Origin: Leptodontidium sp. MPI-SDFR-AT-0119
Taxonomy: Eukaryota; Ascomycota; Leotiomycetes; Helotiales; Leptodontidiaceae
NCBI GenBank assembly: GCA_020726505.1
Contig: JAHLEZ010000004.1
Span: 248,001-312,000, forward strand
Length of the DNA stretch: 64,000 nucleotides
Reading direction: 5' to 3'
Shown: one piece after another, positions 23,980 to 34,379 of the stretch
Numbering within the stretch: the first letter of the stretch is position 1
How the letters are laid out: the number at the start of each line of letters is the position of its first letter
The notes under the pieces: generated by a model
What the model was told of the DNA's origin: nothing
What the model saw: the letters and a program-made list of their open reading frames with translations, nothing else
Databases searched by the model: none
Made by a program: the position numbers and the translations under genes

Positions 23980-25116
23980 TCAAGAAACGTCCACAAAATT
24001 AAACGTCTCGTATACACAATCAACTTCTGTATAAACAGGGCTCTCCGGTACAGGTTTAAACACGACTGTCCCATGGGTGTGGCAGTTAAGATCTCCACTG
24101 AGATTGACTTCGGCAGTGATGGAAATGCCGTCTGGAATTGCATAGAATATGGTGAATCTGAGGCGGTAGGCATGGGCTATGGTACTGCCATATTCTTCCA
24201 GCCTCTCCAAGCTGTACTGCCATATACTCACATTGCCGAGATACAAATTGCTTACTGTCCAAGCCTTGTCCTCTTTTGGGACTCGAAGCAGTATCTCCAC
24301 AGGGCGGCCATGGAATCCATAGATCATCCTGTAGGAGATGACTGTGACTTTCGTCGCGGGTACTATCTCTTCGATAGCGCTGAGCTTCTTTCTGATGACA
24401 ACACCGGATTTCCGCTGACGTCGAAGTTCTTGTTGCACCAAATTCTCTGCTCGCTCTGCAGCATGAATGGCTGCTGCAGACTTCAGCTGAGCGCCGCAGC
24501 TGCCACCGTTATCATTTTTCAGGTGACTCTCGAGGTCGACGTACGTTCCGAATTGTTCCCCACACCCATTCCAAGAAGATTTTCCCGAAACAAGGTTCCA
24601 TGGATTGCCATACTGACAAGTCCATTTGCCGATTGTCGTCGGGCTCACACGTGTCTTGTAATCCCACAAGATATGATAGATATTGTGACTCAATTCCCAA
24701 GACACTTGTTCATAGCATGTCCCTCCGCTTGCCTTTAGATGAGCGACGAGTCCGTCCTCCCTCGTAAATTTCTTATCGCATCCCCATAGAACATTCAAAC
24801 CAACAACATCAACGCATCCGCTGCAGACAAACTGCTTATCCTCATCATGGACCAATTCATGGCGAGCTCTGTCTCTCAGGGTTGCAAACGCCTTGGAACA
24901 GGAGTCCAGGCGGCGGCAGGTGAACGGATAGTCTTTGGCATGGCTTCGACGAGTATGTTCTTTTAGAGCTCCGCGTCGTGTGAAGCGTTTGGGGCATAGC
25001 GGTTCTGTGCATGGGTACCGGGCAGGTTCTTTGGTCTGTCGTGTGATTTCTTGGGGAGGCTCAACTTGCTCTAGAGAGTCGATGCTTTCCTCTGCTGTAT
25101 CCATAGCTGAATCCAT
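23980..25116 (-). CDS. C2H2 zinc-finger protein
   Basis: A single-exon minus-strand gene of 378 residues. Two classic C2H2 fingers lie near the N-terminus: YPCTEPLCPKRF...HTRRSH (Cys36, Cys41, His54, His59) and FTCRRLDSCSKAF...HELVH (Cys67, Cys73, His86, His90). Further Cys/His pairs (CSGC...CDKKFTREDGLVAH and a fourth weaker one) suggest degenerate fingers up to about residue 200. After a basic linker the C-terminal 130 residues form an unrecognised domain. Such proteins usually bind DNA and regulate transcription. Upstream, divergently, lies the alternating motif array at 25480-27226, which sits where regulatory DNA of this gene would be; that link is speculative. Confidence 0.8.
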   Translation of the reverse strand: MDSAMDTAEESIDSLEQVEPPQEITRQTKEPARYPCTEPLCPKRFTRRGALKEHTRRSHAKDYPFTCRRLDSCSKAFATLRDRARHELVHDEDKQFVCSGCVDVVGLNVLWGCDKKFTREDGLVAHLKASGGTCYEQVSWELSHNIYHILWDYKTRVSPTTIGKWTCQYGNPWNLVSGKSSWNGCGEQFGTYVDLESHLKNDNGGSCGAQLKSAAAIHAAERAENLVQQELRRQRKSGVVIRKKLSAIEEIVPATKVTVISYRMIYGFHGRPVEILLRVPKEDKAWTVSNLYLGNVSIWQYSLERLEEYGSTIAHAYRLRFTIFYAIPDGISITAEVNLSGDLNCHTHGTVVFKPVPESPVYTEVDCVYETFNFVDVS

Positions 25117-25479
25117 GATGACAGTGGATTCTTCAAGGCTCCGGTCTATGAGACGGCTCCAGAGAGATGTGAATGCCCGTGGTGGAACTGATTTGAGGTC
25201 AGTCAGTCAGCCTTGCTACGTTTGGCTCAGCACAGTTCGTACCTGGGCAAAATCCGCCAGTATTCACACTTCGATGAAAAGAATCCTCCCTAGGCTGAGG
25301 ACTCAAGAGACGACTTCAAGATCGAAATTCCGAATCCAGCAAGTAAATAAACACTATCAGAAGGCCAAGAAGGCACTGAAATTTTGGTAGAACCATCAGC
25401 AGCTCCGGATGTAAACTGGCTGGGGCATATGTTTCTAGCCAGCAAGCTTCCACTGTGCCAAATCGAGCCCAGTCAGACT

Positions 25480-27226
25480 CTGCGTCGCTTTGTTCCAAGA
25501 CTTTGCTCACCGAACTTGGCTTGCAGATGTGGCAGATGTACCTTTCGTACAGCCCTCGCTTATTCGATGGTTGGCCACTCAAGGCGACGCAACTTCACAG
25601 ATTCGTCGTCCTCGGCCAAATAGTATACATTAACCGTTCGTCATACTTTCTGCACAAGGTCTTTGATCAGGGTTGGGGTTGTGGCACAAGGCGACGCAGA
25701 GAGTCTTCCCGCTTTCGACCTGCGGATGGGTGGGTTCACTTGCCGAGCTTCCCAACTGCGTCGCCTTGATCCTCTTCAGATGCACTTAAATGCACTTGAG
25801 GCACGGATGATGATCCTGGAAGCTTGGCCATGCATGTGGCTTGCATGAGACGACTAACCACAAGGCGACGCAAAGATTAAGCATTGTCGAGAACGGGCTC
25901 TGACTGGTTGGATGCTCGGCTGGCATCCTCACCGTTGGGCATCTGCGTCGCCTTGATGTAGCAGGCCACTACGGAAACGCAGGATGATTTGACCAGCCCA
26001 ATGACCTCGCATTTGCTCCATGATTATCACCCGGGTGGAGACGGCTGATCTGGACCGCCAACCGGCAGATTGCTGGGGAGCTGTGGGAAAGGCGACGCAT
26101 ACGAAGTAGCTCTACCGAATGATCGCAAAATACTTTGACTGGCCAGTGAGATGGTGAGTGTTCACTAATTGGGGGATTCTCTGCGTTCGACACCCTCCTC
26201 TCAGCCACCACCACAGCAGCGCGCCTCAAGCAGTCAGCCAGCCAATAGGGGGCTAGGAAACGCCACTGCATACTACTGCACTGTCCTCGGAAGGTAACTT
26301 AGCAGTGGGTAGTGGGGTCGAGAAGTCTTTTTGCCCTTCTTGAAGTAACTTCACAAGTTCACAGACCACACAACAACCCACAGCAGCCACCATGCATCAC
26401 TCGGCAATCGCTGCTGCTCGCTGCATGTATGTCATCGGCGACCTGCGTCGCCTTATCCCCTGATGCAAGATGGCACATCGATGCACCGAGGAACAGGATG
26501 AGAGCAGCCCAGTGCCAGCCACTGCATATCGTTTAAGAAAGACCCTGCTGCTTTGTAAGCCTTACTACCACGGCTAACCGGCCTAGGATATATGGCGTCC
26601 GGAGCTACGCCTGCTGTCCCTTGGCAATGAGACAAGGCTGGACAACTCTTCCTTCATCACAATGATCGATCTCTGAAGGCGACGCACTCCAGGCTGTGGA
26701 TCCCAATCAGACCTATGACGGGTACCCCATGCTCAACCTAATTCCGCTTTCCAACGCCTGGTTGTACGATTTGCGTCGCCTTGGGGGCACTAAGTATGAG
26801 CGGCCAGCCACTCTGCAGCAACGGATACCATGTACATTCAACCTCGTCAGAAAGTTTCCAGAAGGCGACGCATCTACCTAGATGAGACTCTGAGTGATCC
26901 ATTACCAAGTAAGCTCCTTGGATACGCCACAAATATACGATCGAGACAGCCGTTCGTTTGCACGCTCTGCGTCGACTTGGACAACCCAATATCAGAACCG
27001 AGGGCTGGGCAGTTTCGACGACAACCCGTACCATACCATGAGGATTGTTCTGCAGAAAGGCGACGCATTTGCCCTGACCGGAGTTCTGAGTTGTCCATTA
27101 CGGGGCAGCAGCTAGAACTCCTGGATTGCAATATTTGCCCGCACTCTCTACGTCGCCTTGAAGTCACTGGAAATCAACCGTCGTATGGCGGTGCTGTGTG
27201 GCCGTCAGGATTATCATGGCGACGTA
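25480..27226. repeat. Array of 15 alternating-orientation GGCGACGCA-type motifs
   Basis: A motif close to CAAGGCGACGCA occurs 15 times here. Forward copies start near 25580, 25687, 25863, 26089, 26675, 26861, 27057 and 27216 (the last degenerate). Reverse copies (TGCGTCGCCTTG) start near 25480, 25757, 25944, 26444, 26772, 26968 and 27149. Apart from one pair (25580 and 25687), orientation alternates strictly. Spacing is mostly 67-145 bases, with larger gaps at 26089-26444 and 26444-26675. The sequences between motifs look unrelated to each other. Each forward/reverse pair could form a 12-bp stem with a loop of 58-95 bases, or the motifs could be protein-binding sites. It is not a CRISPR array and no mobile-element gene is present. 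Confidence 0.8.
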
Positions 27227-27426
27227 GATATTCCTCCCTGGAGCTTTACAGGCCAGCCCATCAAAGAGTTTTTACTTAACCTCTCGATCCCCAGCTATCA
27301 TGTTGACATTTCAATGCTCAACAAAACTTCTCTATTGCGAAGTGCCAAGTCCTCCCTCTCTCACACACAGACACAACCACACTTCAACTGAATGACCCAA
27401 GACCCCATCACATCTTCACTACCACG

Positions 27427-27916
27427 ATGTCTGATAATATTTGGACCCCTGAGGTCATCGCTACTATCGTCTACCGAGTAGTCATGGTCTTTGTCAGCCT
27501 CGCCTTCATCTGGAAAGAGTACCGCTGCGTCCGTCCACAACTCGATGGTATGACCACACCCTCCTCTCTCCACACTTCACTTGAATGCAAGATGACCTAA
27601 CAGTGTCTCGACAGAGGAACAACTCATCGGCATCCTCATACCAAGGCAAAGCATTCCTGTAGCTCTTGGCGTGGCATCAGGCCGAGAAAATGACCAAGTC
27701 AACACTCACTCAGCACCAAGGCTTCGAGACCACTTCCGAGCCAACTCCAATAATATTGTGGGGTCTATACTTGGACTTGGAATCGACACCACATCTTCTT
27801 CTATTGCAATGCCAACTCCACTGCGAGCACCGACGACTTCGCAACCTCAGACGGTGTCCCATTCTGCAATTGAGCCCCCCGAGACGAATACGGCTTCAAT
27901 GCTGCCTCGCGTCTGA
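27427..27916 (+). CDS. Small single-span membrane protein, unknown
   Basis: Two exons, 27427-27547 and 27615-27916, are joined over a 67-base intron (donor GTATGA, branch CTAAC, acceptor GACAG), giving 140 residues. The N-terminal half of exon 1 holds one hydrophobic span (IATIVYRVVMVFVSLAFIW) followed by basic residues. The remainder is polar and rich in Ser/Thr/Pro with no recognised domain. The good splice signals and the frame that continues cleanly across the join support a real gene, but I know no family for it. It starts about 200 bases after the last motif of the alternating array. Confidence 0.5.
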
Positions 27917-28375
27917 CTTCCCAGACAGCATCCCGCTCACCAGTCTCAGGCTCGACATCCTGCCACCATGGAACAAAGGACATTGCAGACATACCCATGC
28001 ATCCCATCCATCCTCGTCAATCACTTTGCGGTACAACATCGACTTCTGCACCATGACGAAGCATCGCCACCAAGAACGAAGGAAACGATGAATGAAGGAA
28101 GGAAGGGATGAGAGTCGACATCACTTGAGGACATCTTGCAAAACATCGTGCGTCGGACGAGGTTGGAGACAGAACATGATAGTAACGGATTGTATGATGG
28201 GGGGGGGGCTTCATTTATATTCGCTTCGCTTGTCAAATGGACTGTGGGGGTAGACATGTATAGATAGATATATCCAAATAAACGGCATTTCGGTATGTCT
28301 TAGCACGGACGAGGATACAGCTTCACATTGAAGTCAGGCCTACTTCTGCGTAGTGACCACTCCAGTCTGTCCGGA
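27917..28375. other. Intergenic, convergent 3' flanks
   Basis: This is the interval between the small membrane-protein gene and the cutinase gene. It contains a G9-type homopolymer run near 28200 and nothing else that I can support. Confidence 0.5.
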
Positions 28376-29220
28376 CTAGAAAGTAGGTCCAGACAGCTTG
28401 ATGACAAAAGCTGCAGCTGCACTTGCATCCATCCCATACTGGTGTGGCAAGCAGAAGTCAGCACAGCTTCTAAAAATAATAAATCAACCTCTCGAGCGAG
28501 AAAGTACTCACATTGAGATGTGGCGCAAGGACCAATATTCCTCCCTCACAGATATTATCCCCCGCATGACAATAGGTCACAACTTTCGACGCCGGGATAT
28601 TGCCCACGGCTGTTCCGTTAAAAGGATCACCGAACATGACCACTGTGGATATTCAGTATCGGTTGAAGCGTATTTGCCGAGAAAGATGCGTACCTGATGA
28701 TACTTTCGCAGCTGTGGCATTGCTCAACAACTTCGCCGAATTATGTACCAACTGCGCTCCCTGACTACTTCTCATCAACGCCATCCCACGATCTCACTCC
28801 CCATGCACAATCAAAAACTTACCTATACCCACTCATAACAACCTTCGTCTGGGGACACTGCGTAAACGCCTGCTCTACAAGCGTCGCCATAGTGCGACTC
28901 CCACTCGCACTCCCACCCGCCAAAAAGCCAAAGATGTCAGCTGAATAATTCACTCCCTGGACAGCCAGATTCGTGATCCCAGTTATGTTCGCGACGGCCT
29001 GGAAGAATGGCGGACCGACGTTCTCGCCTACGTTTCCTGGGGAAACGGTGCCTCGCGCGAAGATTATGGTGAGTGCTTTGCAGGGCGTGCCGTTTGTGAG
29101 GTCGTTTTGGGATGTTAGTGTTAGGTCTGTGGCGCGTTTGAAAGTGGAGAGGTTCAGTGGTGACGAGGTTGTCAATGGGAGGAGAGCGAGGAGGGCGAGG
29201 ACGGGGGTTGGGAGGAACAT
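28376..29220 (-). CDS. Cutinase
   Basis: Four minus-strand exons are 29220-28823, 28764-28694, 28642-28512 and 28438-28376; introns are 58, 51 and 73 bases; 220 residues. A signal peptide (MFLPTPVLALLALLPLTTSS) and a short pro-segment ending Lys-Arg precede the enzyme. The catalytic serine lies in SGYSQGAQ, formed across the first intron (about Ser133). The aspartate is in the CHAGDNIC segment (about Asp185) and the histidine in LAPHLNY (about His198). Four cysteines (TPCK, TQCP, TYCH, NIC) make the two disulfides usual for the family. Secreted cutinases hydrolyse the ester bonds of plant cutin and small esters. The first acceptor was set by the GYSQG motif; a site 3 bases earlier would insert one extra serine. 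Confidence 0.9.
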
Positions 29221-30405
29221 GGTTGCGGAAGGGATGAGATTTTTCCTCTTGAGAACACTTTGGAACACTCACAAAGAAGAGAACTCAACTGGAAGAAAAT
29301 ATGTCGAACTGCAAGTATATACATTTCCAACAACTTGGGCAAGAATTCTCCCCACTTACCTCTTATGATCGTGACTACGATGCGGTGAGCAAATACAGGA
29401 CGTCTCCGAGAAATGTCAACGCGGGGTAGATGCAGATCTAGCAGTCGGGTGGACAACTTCCTGATGAAGCTGTTCTCCGTGACAGAAAGCTTGGTAGAAA
29501 TTCACGATGGTACCCATGACTACTCCAAGGCAAGTCCCATTGGATGGATTGACGTCGCTCATCAGTATCCGTCCGCACAGCGCAATATATCGACTTGATA
29601 TACCGGTGCTTCGCCAGGACTGCCGGACGAAATTACAAATGAGGATTGCTGAATGACACATTTTAAATATCAAGTAAAAGGAAAGAGGCTGAAGAGAGAA
29701 TTTTGCCAAGCCCGAGGTACGATTTGCAGCCACGATTTGCTTTTTTCTCTCTCAGAAATGCTGAAGTCACGAAGGATGGCAGACAGCACAGCACAGCACA
29801 ACTTTGCTTAGCTCGGCCAATCATCGACCAAAATTAAAAACAAAGGATTCTGGAGACAAAATGTTCAAGTCGCAACTGCGAGGATGAAATAGAAAGAGAC
29901 GAGGCGGGGAGGGGACGTGTGATCAGAAAGGTCGGTCGGACTTGGCTCTGAATGCGAACTAGCTTTCCGGCCATCCGAATTCTTTGACAGCGTCAAGCAT
30001 TGGAAGACAGCCATCACTCCCAAGCAAACACCAACATCGTGATGAACATCGTGATCACATCGTGATCTTGCTTTCGGATGTCAAAATATCCAGTGGAAAA
30101 CAAGAATTACGGCAACAAAAGGGGGGAGGTCGGACAAGCCAAATTACTCCTCCTCTCGTACCCAAAGCCTACCGTCGCCAGCGCGTACGACGAATCCTGT
30201 TTATTATTGTTCCAACGTCAGCGCCGTGTAATTGGCATACCTGCCAATGATCGAGGTTGGGTTGCGGTCGCTCTTGGAGGTCAACGGCTCTTAGCCAAGC
30301 ATCTCGCTGGAGCCCCTAGCCCCTTGAGAAGGTGATTGTGCGATCGAGGACTGCAGCTTAATTGCTGGGATTAGCACTGGGACGGCTATTTCGCATTCAT
30401 TTGTC
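29221..30405. other. Intergenic; promoter side of cutinase gene
   Basis: No supported gene. Three near-tandem copies of ACATCGTGAT lie at 30034-30066. This region separates the divergent cutinase gene and the disrupted F-box-like gene. Confidence 0.4.
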
Positions 30406-30852
30406 ATGCACTCCCACAACAATACCTATTTAGGGACGGAGAGATGTAGCCTATGCCGTTTGAAACTTCCGTGGGACGACGTTCGCTCAGGCCTGCAGCC
30501 TTGGGAGAGTACCTTCCGGGCCGGTATGATCTATCCATCCATTTTTGCCACTTCCTAACTCTGTATAGCATTGCCCCTGTGTTCCGATACAGATGTTATT
30601 AGGATCACAGATCCGTCTAGCTTTCCGAATGATTACAAGAGCGAGGTTGATGTGACTTTCAGCGATGGTCAGCCAACTCAGTCGATTACTATCCACAGCT
30701 GGAATAGAAGAGGTCGAGAAAGCCAAGCAACGGCACTCTGTTTCCACGATTTCTGCTACTCATATATCATTAAAGTCAGAGGCTGTACCAAATCAAAAAT
30801 CTATGAACTTGCCCGATCACTTTTGCAAGATTCGATCGCGACGGAGGACATA

Positions 30853-30854
30853 TA
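30853..30854 (+). repeat. Left TA target-site duplication
   Basis: TA immediately left of the inverted repeat; the matching copy is at 32685-32686. TA duplication is the rule for Tc1/mariner/pogo elements. Confidence 0.85.
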
Positions 30855-30906
30855 ACGTCTCACCCCCCCCTTTGGCCCACCCCCGCCTTTGGCCCACCTC
30901 GCTTAA
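30855..30906 (+). repeat. Left terminal inverted repeat of the Fot1/pogo element (52 bp)
   Basis: It begins ACGTCTCACCCCCCCC and contains two copies of TTTGGCCCACC, a likely transposase-binding subrepeat. It matches the right end perfectly in reverse complement over 52 bases. Confidence 0.95.
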
Positions 30907-32632
30907 CTCACCGCTACTTATGCCTCTCAACTTCAATAATTAATTATATCTTCATTCTTCAATCGATTTGTCTGAAATTTGGAATGTGAATTGTTTCGAT
31001 CATGAAGCCTCAATATACTAAGTATAATGTCATATGTGCGCTTGAGGAGATCGCAAATGGCAAGTCAGTACGAAGGGCATCCCTTAAGTAGGGTATTCCG
31101 AGGTCTACACTCCGTCACCGCAATACCACAACTTAACTACGTTAAGAGGCTACTAGTCACTTGCAAAGACTACCTACAGTTGTAAAAGAACGATTGACTA
31201 ATTAAATTTTAAATCAAGAGGCTCTTAGCCATAGAGTTATACACATATAGATTCGGGTTTTTAGAGAGAGGCTTCTAGCTCTTTAAGGGGACTATAAACC
31301 ACTCGGAAAACACTAGATGACTCGATTTTTGGCTTGTAATCCTGTTCTTAAGACTAAGAGGCAGATATATGTCGATTCTGTACGTGTTAATTACGCTCGG
31401 TCTAAAGTTATACGGCCTTAGTTCTAAAAACTAGATATTCCGGCAATCAGAGCTATTCTAGCTAATCAACGATGGAATATAGACAAAGCCGGTATTATAG
31501 AAGGTTATAGTTTAAATGGATATGTTATAGGGAGTGTCGAAATATACAAGGTTCAAGTAAAACAGCCAGGTTCACGTGCTTAGACGACAATCATTGAGTG
31601 TATCTCTATAACTGGAGTTTCGACACAACCACTAGTAATTTACAAGGGAAAGTCAGTGTAACAACAATGGTTTCCATCTTAATTAGAGATATTCGACAAT
31701 TGGCACTTCACAGCCACTGAAAATAGGTGGACTACTAATGTTACGGCTTTAGAGTGGCTAGAAAAGTTTATCCCTCAGACGCAACCACGTGATTATTTAG
31801 TAAGACTCCTCATTTTAGACGGCCATGGGAGCCACGAGACTACAGAATTCCTTTGGAAGTGCCTCGAGCATAATATCTACCTCTTATTCTTACCTACACA
31901 TACGTCACACGTCTTACAACCTCTCGATTTGACGGTTTTCTCCTCACTCAAGTGTGCTTATTAGAAAGAGCTATAAAGGTTGAGTTCTCTAATCGATTCT
32001 ACACTAATTAGTAAGCGCAACTTTCTTATTTGCTATTAGAAGGCACGTCAAGAAAGTGTTACACCTTCTAATATCAAATCGGGGTGGAGAACTACAGGTT
32101 TATGGCCAATATCTGTTACTAAGCCATTAATGAGCCCTTTACTGTTAGAAAACAGTAATAAATCGACAGATCTAACGCTCTTAAAGCCTCAAGATACGCC
32201 GATACTACCTCCAAAGGTTTCTAATACTTCAATTAAGTTATAGACTCTAAAGGCGCGGAAAGATCTATACTTACAGATTCGCACTCTAGTAAGCGGGTCA
32301 CATGACTAACTTCCGACGTAACGTTTACTTTTTAAAAAGGTTATAAAAGGGATTAACGAGAAGGAGTACGAATTAGGGAAGGCAAATATAAAGATCAAAG
32401 AGTTAGAAGAGAGATTAGAGCACTTAAGGCCGAAGAAAAAGACGAAGGTTCAGACTAGTCTAAATTCCAAGTTTGCGACAATCCGTGCTATTAAAGAGGC
32501 TCAAATTGTAGCTAGGGAGCGCTAGATTGAACCTAAAGAATCAGAATCAGGAGGAGAATCAGACTCTATAATATCTTGTATAGAAGTTGAAGCAGAATAG
32601 AGTTATTAAGTCTTGAATAGGAAGTGTTGGAA

Positions 32633-32684
32633 TTAAGCGAGGTGGGCCAAAGGCGGGGGTGGGCCAAAGGGGGGGGTGAGACGT
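32633..32684 (-). repeat. Right terminal inverted repeat of the Fot1/pogo element (52 bp)
   Basis: This is the exact reverse complement of 30855-30906, including the run of eight G. It is followed by TA at 32685-32686. Confidence 0.95.
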
Positions 32685-34379
32685 TACAGTGGACGCGCAT
32701 TAGAAGCCCAGATTAGGAAGACATTTGCTACACTTGCAGAATCCAACCCGTACAGCGCGGCTCTATTTCCAATGCATCGACTACCGATTGAAATCAGGAA
32801 TATTATATGGGAATACGTTGAATTAAGGACAGCAGCTGGTGCCTTTACGATAGTCACTGGGGAAACATTTCGTCTTGCAAAATCCCTCCATCCGCCGGAT
32901 CGTCGAGAGATATTATTAAATCCAGGCTCTCAGATCTCTCTCAGAACGATCAGTGTCTTCGGCACCTCATATATCCAGGCGTTCGAACACGGGGATATCA
33001 CCAATACCATAACTGCTGTTGTTGATCGCCTGGGCTTTGTCGTGGCTCTCGGTGGAATCTGCGCGATTAAGCTCTTTGGTTCTGGTTGGGACTCGGGCTG
33101 GCTAGGGAAGATACCTGGTATGGGGTCCGTCTGGTATGGAACTATGCCGAAAATTGGTTCAAGTCTCACATGCAGCTTCAATGTAAATTCTCGCCTACTT
33201 TGATATACTCTTGCTGACAGAATTAGGATCTCTATTGCATTCGTATATCAGGCCCAGGTGTTATAAAGAGCCAGATTCTCTGGGATCGACCAACTATCCC
33301 AGCCTCCCTTACCCTTTCACTAGCGGCAAACCTCCAACTAAATCAGCCTCGTCCAGACCCTATCTCAAGTCCTCAACCACGATATTTTAGATATCTGCCA
33401 TTATTCGAAGGCGACGAATACGCAATAGGACTTGCTGTGTATCACTGTGGCAATGGCATTGTCGGGCTCGAGGCCCGTTTCACGCGAACTTCATGTTTGT
33501 CAGGGAGTCGTAATGGTTGCTCTATATACTTTCCTTTTGGTTCAAAGGAACGAATAGATTTTGTCTGGCGCCGAGTGTATAATGCAAGTCCCGTCCACGC
33601 GACACCAGCATTAATAGTATGTCACGAGTCTGTTTCATAAAGACTGTTTGCTAACTTCTAAAAGATTCACACAACTCTGGGAAGAATCTGCTCGTTCGGC
33701 TCATATGTCTTGCCGGGATTAGTCCAGGACGACAAATACGCGTGGATTCCTTTTGATATACGTGGATACGCTGCTGGATTCTACTTTGAGGCACCAACTA
33801 CCGTCTCATCGATCACTAGACTTGGAGTGACCACTCCATAGTGTGACCACTCGGCCTCCAATCCACCCAACCCCTCAATATATTGCATGCAATATGCCAC
33901 CCAACCCCTCAGCCGGTGCAGATGCTGGCTTATATTTATCGTTTGCTTCTCTCAGTGGCCTAAAGGAAGTTCGGCTTTGTCGGCTCGGAAATCGCTGCAC
34001 TGGTATCATGATACACTACCTTCACTCTCCACCAGTAGTCCTTGGTCAATGGCATACCTCGTGTCTTTCAAGGCATAAATCTATCGATGTTCGGAATGCC
34101 TCTACGATGCATGTTGAAAAGACAAAGTCTAGGGGGTACTATATCGTTTCCGACATCACATTCTCTACGGATGAAAACAGAGGTGACAAGCCCGATACAT
34201 TTGGTATCAATGAAGTAAGTACTTGATTTATCATAAAAGCAAACTGCTAACTATTGTGCTAGCCGATCGCATGGTGGTTCTCAAAGTTTAGCGACGACAT
34301 CTGTGTATGGCGTGGCAAGGTTGTCCAAGTTCCAAAGAAAAGTATAAGGAACATGGAACGATTCAAACTACTGCCCTAG

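Larger units (their letters stand above)
30855..32684 (+). mobile_element. Decayed Fot1/pogo-type DNA transposon, 1830 bp
   Basis: The element is bounded by perfect 52-bp terminal inverted repeats and TA duplications. Its body holds a transposase relic starting at ATG 31002 (KYNVICALEEIANGKSVRRA, a pogo-like N-terminal HTH) and, near 31800-31950, the DDE core pieces LLILDGHGSHETTEFL and SHVLQPLDLTVFSSLK. A charged coiled-coil relic occurs at about 32340-32600. The frame is broken by many TAG and TAA codons and the body is AT-rich, consistent with C-to-T changes by RIP; this is an inference. No active transposase can be made. Fot1/pogo elements move by cut and paste within the Tc1/mariner superfamily. 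Confidence 0.92.
30406..34379 (+). pseudogene. F-box-like gene split by a Fot1/pogo element and frameshifted
   Basis: The host gene reads 30406-30523, intron, 30569-30854, then the transposon, then 32687-33182, 33227-33616, 33665 to about 33838, a frameshift, about 33843-34214, and 34263-34379. If one TA copy is kept, codon ATA at 30850-30852 is followed directly by TAC AGT GGA, so the frame continues exactly across the insertion. N-terminal features are CSLC and CFHDFCYSYI; after the element comes MHRLPIEIRNIIWEYV, an F-box-like helix of the kind found at the start of many fungal F-box/2EXR proteins. Introns of 44-48 bases fit throughout. The second lesion is at 33827-33852, where a 10-bp direct repeat shifts the frame and creates TAG at 33839. 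The pieces downstream (GLKEVRLCRLGNRCTG, VLGQWH, AWWFSKF) still look coding. It cannot make the full protein. Confidence 0.75.

Noticed and set aside
24073..24738. Plus-strand frame of 221 codons opposite the zinc-finger gene
   Set aside because: It is antisense to clear zinc-finger protein coding sequence and is therefore a shadow.
25480..27226. CRISPR array
   Set aside because: Motifs are only 9-12 bp, alternate in orientation, are variably spaced and lie in a fungal nuclear context without cas genes.
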